A DNA stretch of 64,000 bases from Sabellastarte sp. h YS-2021 (GCA_964017235.1 OZ024936.1:89378537-89442536), one strand, 5' to 3'. Positions 10,901-25,900 are shown, numbered from the stretch's first letter. Numbers and translations: made by a program. Notes: generated by a model from the sequence alone, not told the origin.

Positions 10901-13900
10901 ATATAGCAAACATTAGATTTTGCTAAGACCTTTGGTGAGTGCAGCCCCAGATGTTTCTTCAGTTGATCTCAAAGTATAACAGTAATTGTAAGTTGCTTAA
11001 TTTTAGTAAATCAGAGGCTGTATTCATGAAAAAGGCCTAATTAAGATTTGGCTGAGACCTTTTGTGAAAGACCTGTATTAGAAAGTGGCCAAAAATGGCA
11101 AATATGGGCAATAACCAGCAAATATCTGCTAAACAAGTAAATCTGTACTGTAGGTACTAAGGGGTTAACAACATTTAATATCAATGAGTACATATGTACT
11201 TTGATTGTCCAAAAAAAATCTTATACCTGAGCTTTTCATTCTTATAAAAGAATTCCCCCCCCCCACTCACTCCCTTTTAAAAATACATGGCTATGGGGCA
11301 TTTACTGCATAAATTTCAGTACATTCCATCAGTGTTTGCCAAATAATAAGATCAACTCAATGTAAACACCTGGGGCAGTAATCAGGGCCTGTATTCTGGC
11401 AAGGGATCAGGACTGAGTTGGGCCGTAAATCAACTGAAGTTTACAACAGCTGTAAACTTGAGCTGACTTTTGGCCCTACTTGAGCTCGATTCCTTTTCTG
11501 AATATGGTCTCAAAAATTAGAGCTAAGAAATGGTTTCAGATTTGAGATTTTGTCGCATTTGTCTTAAGTCTCAAATTTGTATTCACAAACATGTTCTCAG
11601 GTGAGACCAGTTTCAGGTCTTTCTAAAGTAAACAATCTATAAACAACCTTCTAGGTCCAAGTTTTTTTAAAGACAAAGTTAATGGTTGATGTTGAAGGGT
11701 ACTTACGTAAACAAATGCAGTGCAGGTGTACTCAGTACAGTTTTCTCACTTCCTGTCAACTGTTGCATGAGGTCAACCTCTTTCTGTGACAAACGATATC
11801 TCTTCAAGATGTTTGAATTCAAATTCTTAAAGTTTGTCTTATCCCCCCGAGTAAAATAATGAATCTGTTCTTCTGGAGCCGAACCATAATAAGGCCGCAC
11901 TTCTAAACCTAGGTCTTTGATTAGTGTTTCTGTTCTTCTGTGGATGCCATGCATGAAATAGGGAATCCCCACTTCCAGCTTGATATCCGAAAGGAATGGA
12001 AACGTCTGAGTTTGGAGATTGCCCCCAATTCTCCCTGATGCCTCAAAAAGCTGGACAGATTTGTTGGTGTGCAGTATCCAAGCGGCATAGGCACCAGCCA
12101 GACCACCACCAACGATGATGTAGTCATGGCAGCTTGATTCTAAAATAAATGAAAATAGGGTAAAAATGACTCCAGCATTTGACAGTAATGCTGTCCCCCT
12201 GGTCCGTGGCCAGTAGAATTTTCTAAGGACTTGCATAGTTTAAAGGTTACTGGCCCCTTTAGCCTGTAGATTTCATTCAACACTTTCACCTGAGATACTG
12301 AATAAAATAGTGTGCTTGTATTTCTCATAATTAGTGACCACCACAAAATCTAAAGGGCCAGTAGATATCGAGAGTTACTGGCCCTATGGTCCAGCGTACA
12401 TTTCTTGTTAGTGTCGAACACTGAATGACTCACAAGCTCTTCTATTTGGGGGAGAAATGTTCATATTTTGGCTTCAAAGCACAATATATATAATTTTCTG
12501 GCAAATGTGACAACACAGAAGATGATATGACATCAATAAAATCAAATAATACTATTTCAAAATTTTTACCATTTTTTGTGAATGTGTAACATCATAAAAT
12601 AAGACTTTTGAATTATAGCAAAATGTTAAGTAAAAACTAGAGAAATAGCATCAGAGATGCACGTATCCCACAGCCAGGTGAAATAGCTTTCACCATGAAA
12701 TAGAGAAGTGGTGAAACAGTACAAAGATCGGGATATTTTCAGAGCAGTGTCAGTTATATAAAGGTCCAAACAATGTCTAAATAGAGAAAATAACATCTAA
12801 GAGAAATATAATGTATGTAAAGATAAAGTATCAAAACAAGACAATTCAATAGCAAGATGACAGCATTAATCAGTAAACTAATAAATATGAAGCTGTAAAA
12901 TTTATAAACTGGAGAATAGCTGTCAATGGAAATAGCACAATTATGTAAAAGTACATGTAATAATCAGCTATAGCAATCCATATATCTTTGTCATAAGAGA
13001 AACATGTCTCAAATACCGCAGGTGAACACACTTTGGCACAGCCAAAGTTCAAGGTCATGCCATGATACACACCTACACCCCCTAACCAATGTCCCTACCA
13101 ACTGTCAACCTTCTACACCTTATGGAATCCAAGAAATAGCCCAGAGAAGATTTTAAAACTCATGGTCACTATGACAAGGTCAAAGGTGAAATCAAGGTCT
13201 CACCATGACATTGCACACCTACACCCTCTAGCCAATGTCTCTACCAGGATAAATACTCCATGAAACCGGCCCCAAAAGATTAATTTCATCAAAAAATTTA
13301 CAGATATGTGAATAAGTTTGCCACAAGATAAGGAAATAGAAGGGGACTTCTTCACCGGCATATTTGATATACTGTGGGTAATGTATGTTTTCCTATCCTG
13401 AAGATAAAATTGATATTAATAAAGCTTCAAAATTAATGTTGTATGTATAGATATAATACGACTGATATACTGGCTTTATCAAAATATAAATGAGCAAAGA
13501 ATAGATACTAATAAATCTATTTATTGAATTGTTGCAAGTTATCAATAATGTTTTTTTAAATACAACTTGGCAGAGATATTCATAAATAAGAATTTGATCC
13601 TTCCCAGATTCCAATTTGTTTCACAAGAAAACATAAACAATCAATTTTCTGTCAAAAATTGGTTACATTTCTCTCAGTATGAATCTTGATGGAATGAGAA
13701 ACAAAGACTAACGACCAAAAAAAAGCAATAATTATTATCATTTTTTTTGTGTGTTTGACAAATTTGTAACCAACAAAGCTAAAGACACATTTCCTACATC
13801 AGTTCATTTGTATAAACTGAGTGCTTCTTTCTTATTGAGAGACTCGTATTTCATTAGTTTAAACTGAATAACTCTAGCATACCGACAGAGTGGGATTATG

Positions 13901-16900
13901 TGATACTGAAATAACAAAAAAAAAATGGTCGAGATTTTGTAATCATCTGGAATCAGATCAAGCTTAACACAAAATTCAACATAGTTATAAAGTTTGTTTC
14001 ATATTCATAACATAATTTCAGACTTGAATTAAATATACTTCGGGAAATAAAATTAACCCAACTCTCTATGAAATTAATTTGCAATCATTGCATTTTATTG
14101 ACTTCGCCTCCCCACCAAAACTCTGCACAACTCGGACATTAAGAATTACTATTTGGTCTTGTTTTATGGGTATTGTTACCTCCGCCAAGGAGGTTATGTT
14201 TTCGCCTGGGTCTGTCTGTCTGTCTGTCCGTATGTCTGATTGTTTGTGAACAAGATAATTCAAAAACTTATGGATGGATTTTGATAAAATTTTCAGAATA
14301 TGTCTAAAATGGTAAAACGAAGAAGCGATTATATTTTGGGAGTGATTCGGATCACTGTCTGGATCTTCTGGATTCATGAAATTTAATTTTTAAAGAAAGA
14401 GAGCTCAAAACTTTATGGAGGGATTGTGATGAAATTTTCAGGATATGTGAGAAATTGGTAAAGAAAGAAGTGACTAGATTTTGGGAGTGATCTGGATCAC
14501 CATCTGGATCTTCTGGATCCCTGAATTCTTTAAAGGAAGATAATTCGAAAAGTTATATACGGATTCCGATGAAATTTTCAGGACATGTCCAAAATGGGAC
14601 ACGGAAGAAGTGGTTAGATTTTGGGTGTGATCCGGATCATTGTCTGGATCTTCTGGATCCAGGTATTTTTTAAAGGAAATTAACTCAAAAGTTATGGATG
14701 GATTTGGATGAAATATTTTCATTAAATGTCTGAAATGGGACAAGGAACAAAGCATTAAAAAATACAATATTAATGCTAATGGTAGGTTTTCAAAGCCCAG
14801 GAATTATTTTATGGAGTAGACACAACACTGGGGGACTGAGCTGCCTTGGCGGAGGTCTGCGCTCTCTGAGTGCTCTTGTATTATATATTTTATACTCAGC
14901 ACAATACCTTCCTTATTACATGGACTCAAAATGCTATTCAACCCTTCCCAACTGCACAAGTACAGTCCAAGCTCTCTAGTGACTGGAAATCCCCTAACTG
15001 AAAATCTGAGCTGACCATTTATCAATGATCCTGAGATTCTTTAGCCTGTCACTGTGGATAGGACCCAATGACAGAAGGACAGTCATTTTAAGTGAATCAT
15101 CTGAGCCACAATGTATCTGCTTGTACTTGGCACTGAACCCAGGTCTTCTGTGTTCCTAGCCGAGTGTGTTATCCACTAGGCCACAGTGGTAAATATAACA
15201 ATATGGGCAGAGTAAGAAATCTAAAATTCGCCACATATCTGAAATTCGCCACATGTTGAAATACTAATATAATAAATTAATTGAGGTGAAATTTGTTGAA
15301 CGTGCAGTAAATTAAGGCTTTTTGAACTGGAAAATACCAATTTTAAGACAAAACATCATTTTCTTCATAAAATTAACTAAGGTTTTGGAGGCGGCGAATT
15401 TTAGATGCCTGGCGAATTTTGGATTTCGTACTCTAACAACATGGATTTCTATTGATTGAAAATATGCTTGTCATCTTCATTGACGTAACATATTTTTTCT
15501 GTATATGTCATTCGGGAAGTTTTCCTATTGTGTTCCCTGGCACACTTACTATGGATAATAAGAGTAAGGAATATAAAATTCGCCATGAATCTAAAATTCA
15601 CCACCTCTAAAACCTTACTTAATTCAATGGAAAAAAATGATATTTTGTCTTAAATTTAGTATTTTTCAGTTCAAACAGCCTTAATCTACTAAACATTCAA
15701 CAAGTCTCACCTCAATTCAGTCGTTTATTTTATTAGCATTTCCACTTGTGACAAGTTTCAGATATGCAGTGAATTTTAGATTCCTTACTCTATAATTACA
15801 AATTCACCCACAAAAGCCAAATTTTTTTATTAATATTTCATAAATTATGTAAGCTCTATAGTGACTGACCATTCCCCTGTGATACCGAGTCTCTGTAATG
15901 ATCATTGATTGTTAATTTAGCTTGCCACTATTGATAGGACCCAATAGTGTAGGACCACTATTTTAAAGGGGAAAGTTTTTGACCCTGGACGAAAATCTCA
16001 AATTACAAAGATCATACATTTGAAGTCTTCATGTACAAATATCAACCAACACCACAGCTAACTGGGATATAACATATCACCTTTGACAGCACTGATAAAC
16101 TCTTCCTTCCAGACTAAAAGGGCATAAGTTCTCAAGGAATTTTGTTACTTGATGCAGTTTATTTGTACTGTTTTAAAGTGTATACAAATTTTATTTAAAT
16201 TTTCAACAGCAGATTCCCACATAAGTCCTTCTGTACATGTCAGTTGTTAATTATCTGAGATAAGTGTATATAACAATACACTTGCCATGCAAAAATTTGT
16301 TGACCCCTCGACTTTGGGCTTTAAGTTGCTCATGCAAGTCAATGTATCTACTTTTACGTGGGAGTAAACCCAAGTCCTTGGTATTGCTAGGGGAGTGTTT
16401 TATTCACACAACTACAGTGGATGTGAAAAACAGTGCACGTATGTGTGTGGACAAAATACAGACTGAAAGTTTTCCCTCATTACAAAGAAACTCGAGCCTT
16501 TGGCAAGGCTACCAGGAACAGTGTTGTAAATACTTGTCAAGTGAGTGACTCAATCATAAAATATACACCGAAATGTAGGTTTAAGTTTCCTTCCCATTTA
16601 TGTTCCTCAGTGTGTAAATACAAAATAGCTAATAATTTGGCAATTAAAACTGATTATAATAACTAGCTGTGACTGGGTGTCAGGAGCTATCTTCCACTCT
16701 GGTTCTCTGTCAAGACAGATCCAGTATCAGCCTTCATTTAGAATAATTAGTCTGATCATTCTCATTCAGCAGCAGTTTAGAAAAAGTCTAATATCCTATA
16801 TTTCTGCTAAACTTGTCATTTAAGCATCGGAAAAAGGTCTAAAAATCAACTAGCTATTATGATGAGAATTACTAGTTACTTCTGGGAAGAAGGTTATGTT

Positions 16901-19900
16901 TTGGGTGCATTCATTTGTCTGGCTGTTTGTCTGTCTGTGTATATGCACATTCATTGTGTAGCTGAGCATACCATTTTAGGGTTTGTTATCAGTCTAGTCG
17001 GGGGGGGGGGGGGGGGGGGGGGGGGGGAACTGTATCTATCACTCTCACGGGTTGGGAGCAGAATAAGGGTGACTGTAGGGTCCTCATTCCATTTCATTTT
17101 CAAAACATTTTTAATATTCCGTGTGAGCGATACTGTGTCTAACGACTACTCACATCTACTTGAAGCATTGACAGCAAATGGAATTGTCAACACACCAATT
17201 TCACGCATTCACATATACACACACATGCACAGAGTCTGACCTAAGTAAGGGCTTATGTTCTTGCATGAATCCCAGCTTTAGCCAAAACTTAGCTGGGAGA
17301 AAAACCTAAGACTTTAGTCAGAATCTAAGTTATATCTCAGAATTTAACATCACCATACCTTTATCACAATCGACCATAAACCCATCAATATTAAACGTGC
17401 AGATCTGCTTTTACTGATTCTAGTGGAAAAATGTGAGCTTCCCATTACAGATACTTTGCTTCACAACTGAAAATCAAGTTGTACGACTAAGAAAATTAAT
17501 CTTATTACTATAAAGCTAAGTTTTACAATCTGCACCCAAATTCTATAACCCAAGAGATTATCCAGCGACATGTTTTTGTAGAGAGATCAGTAAAATGTAA
17601 AAAGAGAGGATCAAAAAGTGTCATACTATCAAAAGATTAGTCACATGACTGAACAGAGTCATAGTATAATTACAAACAAGAAGATCGGAATGAAGTGTTT
17701 CTTAGAGAGAGAGGCTCAATCCGAAAGGATTTGAAACAATCATATATGAAAATATTATATGGAGGTCTTTGATCGCTGTGATTACACTATCAACCTGTCA
17801 GACCCAAAAGTCAAAAGATTGACAAGATTAAGTTACCCCCTCCCCCTGACTGCATAAATAGGCCAGTTTAGAAGAAAAAAACCATGACAGCAGAACATGG
17901 TGTTTGATAAGTCTTACATTTTAGTAAACAAACAAGAGGAGAGTGCCCGTGAACGGGCACTGTGTCAGCTGACTGAGTGTTTTTGATTTGTGAAGGTGAT
18001 TAGAGGACAGAATAATTATCAGGAAAAGGGCTGTACAGAAATACAGTAAATGGTAACTGAACAGCAAGTTCGAAAGAAATTCCGAAGCTGACAGAAGAAA
18101 AGGATAAAAAAGTTGTGCCCTGTAAATGGTAGTATGAAGGAAAATAACAAGGTAATTGTTTAAGTGTAAAAAATAGGTTAAAACATATTTAAAGAAATAC
18201 TACAAATGCAATATCCTCGTTCGACCTTGAAGAAGGGGTCCAAGGTCAAATCTAACCACACAAATACATTCCCAGCCCCTGATTTCCTATGGTTTACCAT
18301 TCCAAACCTCTAGGACCAATTATAAATGAGTTATAAGCACTTTTAAGCTTGGCTGTCCTCATTTGACCTTGAAGGAGGGGTCCAAAGGTCAAATCTGACC
18401 ATACCAAAAGATTCCGAGCAAATGATTTCCTATGGGATGGTTTACCATCCCAAATCTCTGTCACCAATAATAAGCGAGTTGTAGGCACTTTCAATTTTCG
18501 CTATCCTCATTTGACCGTGAAGGAGGGTTCCAAGGTCAAATCGGACCATATCAACAGATTCACAGCCCATGATTTCCTGTCTGTTTACCATCCCAAACCT
18601 CTGGGACCAATAATAAGCGAGTTATAAGCACTTTTAAGTTTGGCTATCCTTGTTTGACCTTGAAGGAGGGGTCATTGAAGTTCAAATCTGACCACACCAA
18701 AAGATTCCCACCCCATGATTTCCTACAGGTTGGTTTATCATCCCAAACCTCTAGGATCAATAATAAGGGAGATATAAGCACTTTTCATGACTGACAAAAA
18801 ACACCTGTGGCGGCCATCTTGTTTCTCAAAATGAGGCCAAAAATATTTTCAGACAACATTTTATGGTTATTAATATATACTGCAAACTTAAGAAAGCTAG
18901 CTATAATATTTTTTTTCATCAGAGCAGTAATGGTGAAATCTCTCTCTACACACTGCGGCTATCCAGTGGATACAATGATTTACTCAACAGTGAGAACCTG
19001 AAAGTAGCTATTGCTCAGCTATGCCATGACATAGAGGTCTGCAATTTCACTATGTTATAGCTGACCAAAAATTCTGTGAATAACATATTTAACAAATTAC
19101 TCTACATGTAATAGTTTTCAAGTTACAACTGATTTACTCAACAGTGAGAACCTCAAAGGAACTATTACTCAGCTATGCAATGAGCTACATGTCTGAAATT
19201 TTACTATGTTATAGCTAACCCAAAAGTAGGTGAACAATATATTTAAGCAAACTACTGTAAATGAAATAGTTTTCAAGCTACAACTGATTTACTCAATAGT
19301 GAGAACCTGAAAATAGCTATTGCTCCGCTATGCCATGAGCTATAGGTCTGTAATTTCACTATGTTATAGCTGACCCAAAAGTAGGTGAACAATATATTTT
19401 AACAAAATACTCCAAATGCAATATTTTTCAAGTTATAGCTGATTTACTCAACAGTCAGTACCTGAGAATAGCTATTGCTCAGTTGTGCCATGAGCTATAG
19501 GTCTATAAATTCACTATGTTATAGCTGACCCAAAAGTAGCTGAATAACATATTTGCACAAATTTCTGTAAATGCAATAGTTTTCCAATTATAACTGATTT
19601 ACTCAACAGTGAGAACTTCAAAGTAGCTATTACTCAGCTATGAAATGAGCCACAGGTCTGAAACTTCACTATGTTATAGCTGACCCCAAAATAGGTGAAT
19701 AACATATTGAAACAAAATACTCTAAATGCAATAGTTTTCAAGTTATAAGTGATTTACTCAACAGTGATAACCTAAAAGTAGCTATTACTCAGCTATGCCA
19801 TGAGCTACAGGTCTGAAATTTCACTATGTTATAGCTGGCCCAAAAGTAGCTGAATAACATATTTATACGAAATTCTCTAAATGCAATAGTTTTTAAGTTA

Positions 19901-22900
19901 CAAGTGATTTTACTCATAATGGAAGTTACTGAAAAGCCCAAAAGTAGCTATTACTCACTTAGCTATTGAGACAGACACCCAACTTACTCACCATATTGTA
20001 GCTATGAAAAAAGTAGTTGAATAACATATTTTAACAAAATGCTCTAAATGCAACACTTTTCAAGTTATAAGTGATTTACTCAACAGTGATAACCTAAAAG
20101 TAGCTATTACTCAGCTATGCCATGAGCTACAGGTCTGAAATTTTACAATGTTATAGCTGACCCAAAAGTAGCTGAATAACATATTTATACGAAATTCTCT
20201 AAATGCAATAGTTTTCAAGTTATAAGCGATTTACTCAACAGTGATAACCTAAAAGTAGCTATTACTCAGCTATGCCATGAGCTACAGGTCTGAAATTTCA
20301 CTATGTTATAGCTGGCCCAAAAGTAGCTGAATAACATATTTATACGAAATTCTCTAAATGCAATAGTTTTTAAGTTACAAGTGATTTTACTCATAATGGA
20401 AGTTACTGAAAAGCCCAAAAGTAGCTATTACTCACTTAGCTATTGAGACAGACACCCAACTTACTCACCATATTGTAGCTATGAAAAAAGTAGCTGAACA
20501 ACATATTTTCACAAAATGCTGTAAATGCAACACTTTTGAAGTTATAAGTGATTTAGTGCATGATTTCATGAATTTTAATGCATTAAAAATTATTAAAAAA
20601 ATTTATTAAAAAAAAAGTAAGACAGATCCAGGTCTCAGACTCACACAAGAGAATCTACCTCTGGCCTAGTACATATATGCAAGATATGAGAGAAATCCCT
20701 GCAATAGTCACTGAGAAAATTGTGATAAAAAGTTGAAATTTTCACAGTTTTGGTGGGGGTACCTCCCTTGTAACGTCTCTAGCAAACAGACGAACAGACA
20801 GATTTGCATGCCTTGAACACTTTTTCATCCTCGATAGATAAGGTATCTTTTAAAAAAACAGCATGTCTCTAGGCCTTGTAGTTTTGGAGAAGAAGTTGTT
20901 CACGTGGACGCGGACACGGACGCCCACGCCGCAGAGTGATGACATAATGTCAGCTGACTGACAAGTCAGCTGACATAAAAAAACTCAGATTTTGACTTTA
21001 GACTCTATGTGCTTCTAGCCACTGAACAATGATTTTTTTGTACCTTTAAATCTACTTGAACCAAGATTAAGCCCTATGAAGCCAGTTTGTATTAGATTTA
21101 ATACTTTAAACTTCAAAGAACAAAAACACTTTAAGTACACACCATGGTTCCAAATAGGTAGAGCAAAAAGGTTAAAAAAACTCCCCGCAATAAATTAATG
21201 AATGTTTTTAAAAACTATATGCTCTGGATTAGCATTACCTGCTAAATTAGCACTCCAAACATCATTGAACCAAATCTGTTACCAATGCAGGGCTGAAAAG
21301 CTTTTTTTATTAAGTAAATTGTGTAGCTGCACTTCAATGGTTATTCCCCACTTGTTAGTGTAGCCATCATAAACACAGTGTTATCTAACAGGCAACTAGG
21401 GGGGTCGGTGGTGTAGTGGTTAGAGTGCTCACCTTCAACCTCTGAGGTCGCCGGTTCAAATCTCAGCCCGGGCGCTTAATGTTGGAAAGTTGATAGTTAC
21501 TTGCTGATACCCAGTGGGTTACACTGCAGAATCTTGACAAACTAGTATCCACTGGTTTGTCCACCCAAAAACTACCCATTACAATATGACCCTGGCTGTT
21601 GAACCAGATATAAAACAACAAATAAAATCTAACAGATAACTAGTGTAGACTATTTACGATTGGTTTGAAGCAGAGCTGAGATATTAATTGCCTAACTCAG
21701 TGACTACTCCACCAACAAAACTCAAAAAAACTATTGGTAACAGCAACTGATTTCAAGAAAAGTCTCAGTCTTAAATCTGGATTTTTGGTCTAATCTGAGT
21801 CTGAGCCTCAAGGGTGACATTTCTGGTTTGAAACTTCAACAACCTCCTTTGTAGACTGAACGTTTTAAGCCCATGTCTCAGCCAAATCTCAAGGTTCTAA
21901 TTCTAATGGTACATTTATAGTGCCTAATGCCTATCCAAAGATGGACTCTAGGCACATAATAAAGAAAAGGAGACATAGCAGGGTTTAAAGCTATGGGGAA
22001 AGGCTTAAAACCAAAACCTAGGGTGGGTAAGCCTTCACAAGAAGATAACTTGAAGCTTTCAGCTTCTTTCTGAATTAGCTGAGACCAGTAGCTGAACATA
22101 CATCAGCAGACAGATCATTCCCAATCTTGGGAGAGAATCATGTGTAAAGCTGATAGCAAAGTGCTTAGTAGGCTTATATATTGATGAGACAAAGTTTAGG
22201 TTTAAGAAAAGATTCAAAATATTCAGGTTAATTGGACTGAGCCAAGTAACATAAATTAGTGGGGTGTAACTACAACAGACATGCCTTTCCGTGAAGACGG
22301 CTGCAGGAAGTTTCCAGTATTAGTGTTTTTCTCTTACCTTGAGGGCATCCTTCTGATGCATGACATTGTTTATCCTTGTCTGTTTTGGTGTCAGCCTCGT
22401 TGTTTGTCACAGTCATTACTGAAGATAGACAGAAAGAAGGATACCTAATAGTATTTTCTTTGCCCTCTAGAAATGGTTCATAAACAAGTGTACAAAATTA
22501 ATATCTACGCCCCTATCTGGGACTGGTAGGGGCTATAGTGGCGCAGTGGCAGCACACTTGCCTCCCACCTCTAAGGTCGGCGGTTCAAATCCTGGACCTT
22601 ATGTGGGAAAGTTGGTAGTTGCTTACCAATGGTCAGCAGTTACAGTACGGAACCTTGACCAAATGTATGTACTGATTCCTCTGCCCACAAAATTACCCAC
22701 CATATGACCTGTACAGTTTTGAAAGCAATGTAAAACACCAAATAAATAAATGAATAAATCTGACAGGCCTGCATCTTTTTAGAGTAAAAGGTCTGGATCT
22801 CCTGTAAGAAAACAATTCAAGTATTTATACTTTTAAACTGCCAAAATTATTTTGGGACTAATAGCCACCATGACTGACATTCTTGCCATTATAGAAAATA

Positions 22901-25900
22901 ATACCAAACCATTTATTATAGGAATAACCCCCGACCAAACCACGGTATACGCAGAATGTTACCATGGTTTGAGGTTATAAACCCCGAAGGCGAAACATGG
23001 GAATATATTTACAAAATTTTATTGTGGGGTAGAAAGAAATGCCTACTTTTGACCAGCTAGTATACAAAGAATTTTACCGGGGTTCTTAGCCAATCAGAAC
23101 TGCGGACACAGCCGTATCATGTTAGAATATTCTTTAGCACTTGCCAATTGGACCATTTAGAAACTCAATAGTGATTTAACCTACAATGAATATACAGACT
23201 GGCAACCTTTTGCTGTAATTGCTACAGATCTAAAACATTTTTGAGTTGCAGACAAGGTGGACCTGGAATGTTTTCTGGTAAACTTTAAACACTGTTGATA
23301 CATGAAGATGACATTGGTACAGAGAGAAGATATTTTATGTAATACAATAGGAAAATTATCCGAGCGATGTCCATTTTCAAATTATAACAAAAGAGAATAC
23401 AAATATATATAATCCCTGTCCATAGAATGAGGAAATGTGAATTTTGTCTTCTCGAGTTGAAGGATTTCAATCGATACTGTTATCTCTGGTGATCTTAAAA
23501 CCTCTAATGAGTTAGCCTCCTATATGTTATCTGTACGTAACATAACTTGAAAACCAGAACACTCAGAGAGTGCCTATCCCCGCCAAGGCCCAACAGACCA
23601 CACAAAACAATGCAGTGCGCATATTTTTGCGTACATTTATCTGAGGAAATAAATGGACGATCGTAGATAATAGAGAACCGAACGATACACACAAAATATA
23701 ATGTGACAAATAGGTGTGTATAACAACATATTTACAATAATATTTATCGATTAATAAAAGAAACCAGTCTTTATAATAGAAATAAAGTCCTTAGCTTTGT
23801 ACTTTATGATCTCTATAAAAGGACGGAACTTCCGGCATAATGGACGAGGTTAAATAAAGAAATCTTACAGTGATAGTATTTTATGAAAGTTTTCTAAATA
23901 CAAAATTTAAACTGAAATTCTACTTAATTAAGAAGAGTTTATAGGGTCCAGCATAACTCATCACAGTCGATGAAACAGGACAGTACTCGGCCATCCTAAG
24001 ACAATGAAAAATATGTCCGAGACTTCAACAGCTGTATAAACTATTATAGTACTTACCAATTATGACGATGACCAATGAAACAGCTGTTATACAGGTCACT
24101 GTTGCCACGGCAAAGACTCGGGCTCTGTGAGTCGCCACACAACTGTCATTGGTGATCAGGGAGTAGCCTGACAATAAAACCAACATATAAATACGGATTT
24201 TGATGCAGTTACTTTATAATGAATCTATAAACAAGGGTACGCAGAGAGCGCAGACCTCCGCCAAGGGTGCTCAATTCCTGGACTATCATCAAAATCCACC
24301 CTAAAATTATCTGGCTATAACTTCCTTTAAACAAGAGGAGAGTGCCCGTGAACGGGCACTGTGTCAGCTGACTGAATGTTTTTGATTTGTGATGGTGATA
24401 ATGAGAGGAAAGCATAATTATCAGGGAAAGGGCTGTACAGAAATACAGTAAATGGTAACTGAACAGCATGTTCGAAAGATATTCCGAAGCTGACAGAAGA
24501 AAAGGACAAAAAAGTTGTGCCCTGCAAATGGTATTATGAAATAAAGTAACAAGGTAATTGTTTAAGTGTAAAAAGTAGGTTAAAAATATTTTAAGAAATA
24601 CTATAAATGCAATATCCTCGTTCGACCATGAAGAAGGGGTCCAAAGGTCAAATCTGACCATACCAAATGATTCCCAGCCAAAGAATTTAGGATGGTTTAC
24701 CATCCCAAACCTCTCGGACCAATAATAAGTGAGTCATAGGCACTTTTTAAGTTTGGCTATCCTTGTTTGACCTTGAAGGAGGGGGTCCAAGGTCAAATCC
24801 GACCACACAAAAAAATTCCCAGCCCATGATTTCCTGTAGCTTGTTTACCATCCCAAACTTGTAGGACCAATAATAAGTGAGTTCTAAGCAATTGTAAGTT
24901 TGACCACACCAAAATAATCCCAGCCCATGATTTCCTATATGTTGGTTTACCATCGCAAACCTCCAAGACCAATAATACGCGAGTTATAAGCACTTTAAGT
25001 TTGGCTATCTTCGTTTGACCTGGAAGGAGGGGTCTAAGGTGAAATCCGACCACACCAAAAGATTCCCAGCCAATGATTTTATATAGGTTGGTTTTCCATT
25101 CAAAACCTCTAGGACCAATAATAAGTGAGTTATAAGTACTTTTAAGTTTGGCTATCCTCATTTGACCTTGAAGGAGGGGTCCAAGGTGAAATCCGACCAC
25201 ACCAAAAAATTCCCAGCTCATGATTTTCTATAGGTTGGTTTTCATTCCAACCTCTAGGACCAATAATAAGCGAGTTATAAGCACTTTTATGTTTGGCTAT
25301 CCTCATTTGACCTTGAAGGAGGGTTCCAAGGTCAAATCGGACCATATTAACAGATTCCCAGCCCATGATTTCCTACAGGTTGGATACAATGATTTACTCA
25401 ACAGTGAGAACCTGAAAGAAGCTATTGCTCAGCTATGCCAAAAATAAAGCAAAATACTGTAAATGCAATAGTTTTCAAGTTACAACTGATTTACTCAATA
25501 GTGAGAACCTGAAAATAGCTATTGCTCCGCTATGCCATGAGCTATAGGTCTGCAATTTCACTATGTTATAGCTGACCAAAACGTCTGTGAATAACATATT
25601 TAACAAAATACTCTAAATGTAATAATTTTCAAGTTACAACTGATTTACTCAAGAGTGAGAACCTCAAAGTAACTATTACTCAGCTATGCAATGAGCTACA
25701 TGTCTGAATTTTTGCTCTGTTATAGCTGACCTAAAAGTAGGTGAACAACATATTTAAGCAAAATACTGTAAATGCAATAGTTTTCAAGTTACAACTGATT
25801 TACTCAATAGTGAGAACCTGAAAATAGCTATTGCTCCGCTATGCCATGAGCTATAGGTCTGTAATTTCACTATGTTATAGCTAACCCAAAAGTAGGTGAA

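Larger units (their letters stand above)
17931..20980 (+). mobile_element. Composite hairpin-ended element with internal satellites, copy 1 (pearl/Helitron-like)
   Basis: About 3.05 kb. The left end carries a hairpin (AGTGCCCG, loop TGAA, CGGGCACT, 17942-17961) followed by the palindrome GTCAGCTGAC. The right end carries a perfect 13-bp-stem hairpin (20947-20959 and 20964-20976, loop GACA) built on the same GTCAGCTGAC core, then CAT and an A run. Inside are a unique left arm, about four units of a ~147-bp repeat, about eleven units of a ~154-bp repeat, and a unique right arm. No coding capacity is seen, so it is non-autonomous. It resembles bivalve pearl-type elements, thought to be related to Helitron/Helentron transposons. 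It lies in an oxidase intron. Confidence 0.8.

Noticed and set aside
12140-12236. N-terminal extension of the FAD-exon open frame with its own Met
   Set aside because: It lies upstream of a good splice acceptor and the exon 22338-22418 joins in phase at 12139, so the extension is intron.
16859-17239. 126-codon open frame including a poly-Gly run
   Set aside because: The Gly run is the 28-base G homopolymer and the rest is repeat scraps; no coding signature.
18930-20560. CRISPR-like array
   Set aside because: Units are ~154 bp with no short repeat/unique spacer pattern, and the context is an animal genome.
21400-21480. tRNA gene
   Set aside because: A and B boxes are present but the sequence does not close an acceptor stem and continues into a SINE body with a target duplication; the same holds for all family A and B heads.
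24209-24703. 164-codon open frame on the minus strand, and several others at 24327-25366
   Set aside because: They run across the head and tandem units of the composite element and the family C fragment; no domain and no match between copies 1 and 2 in frame.
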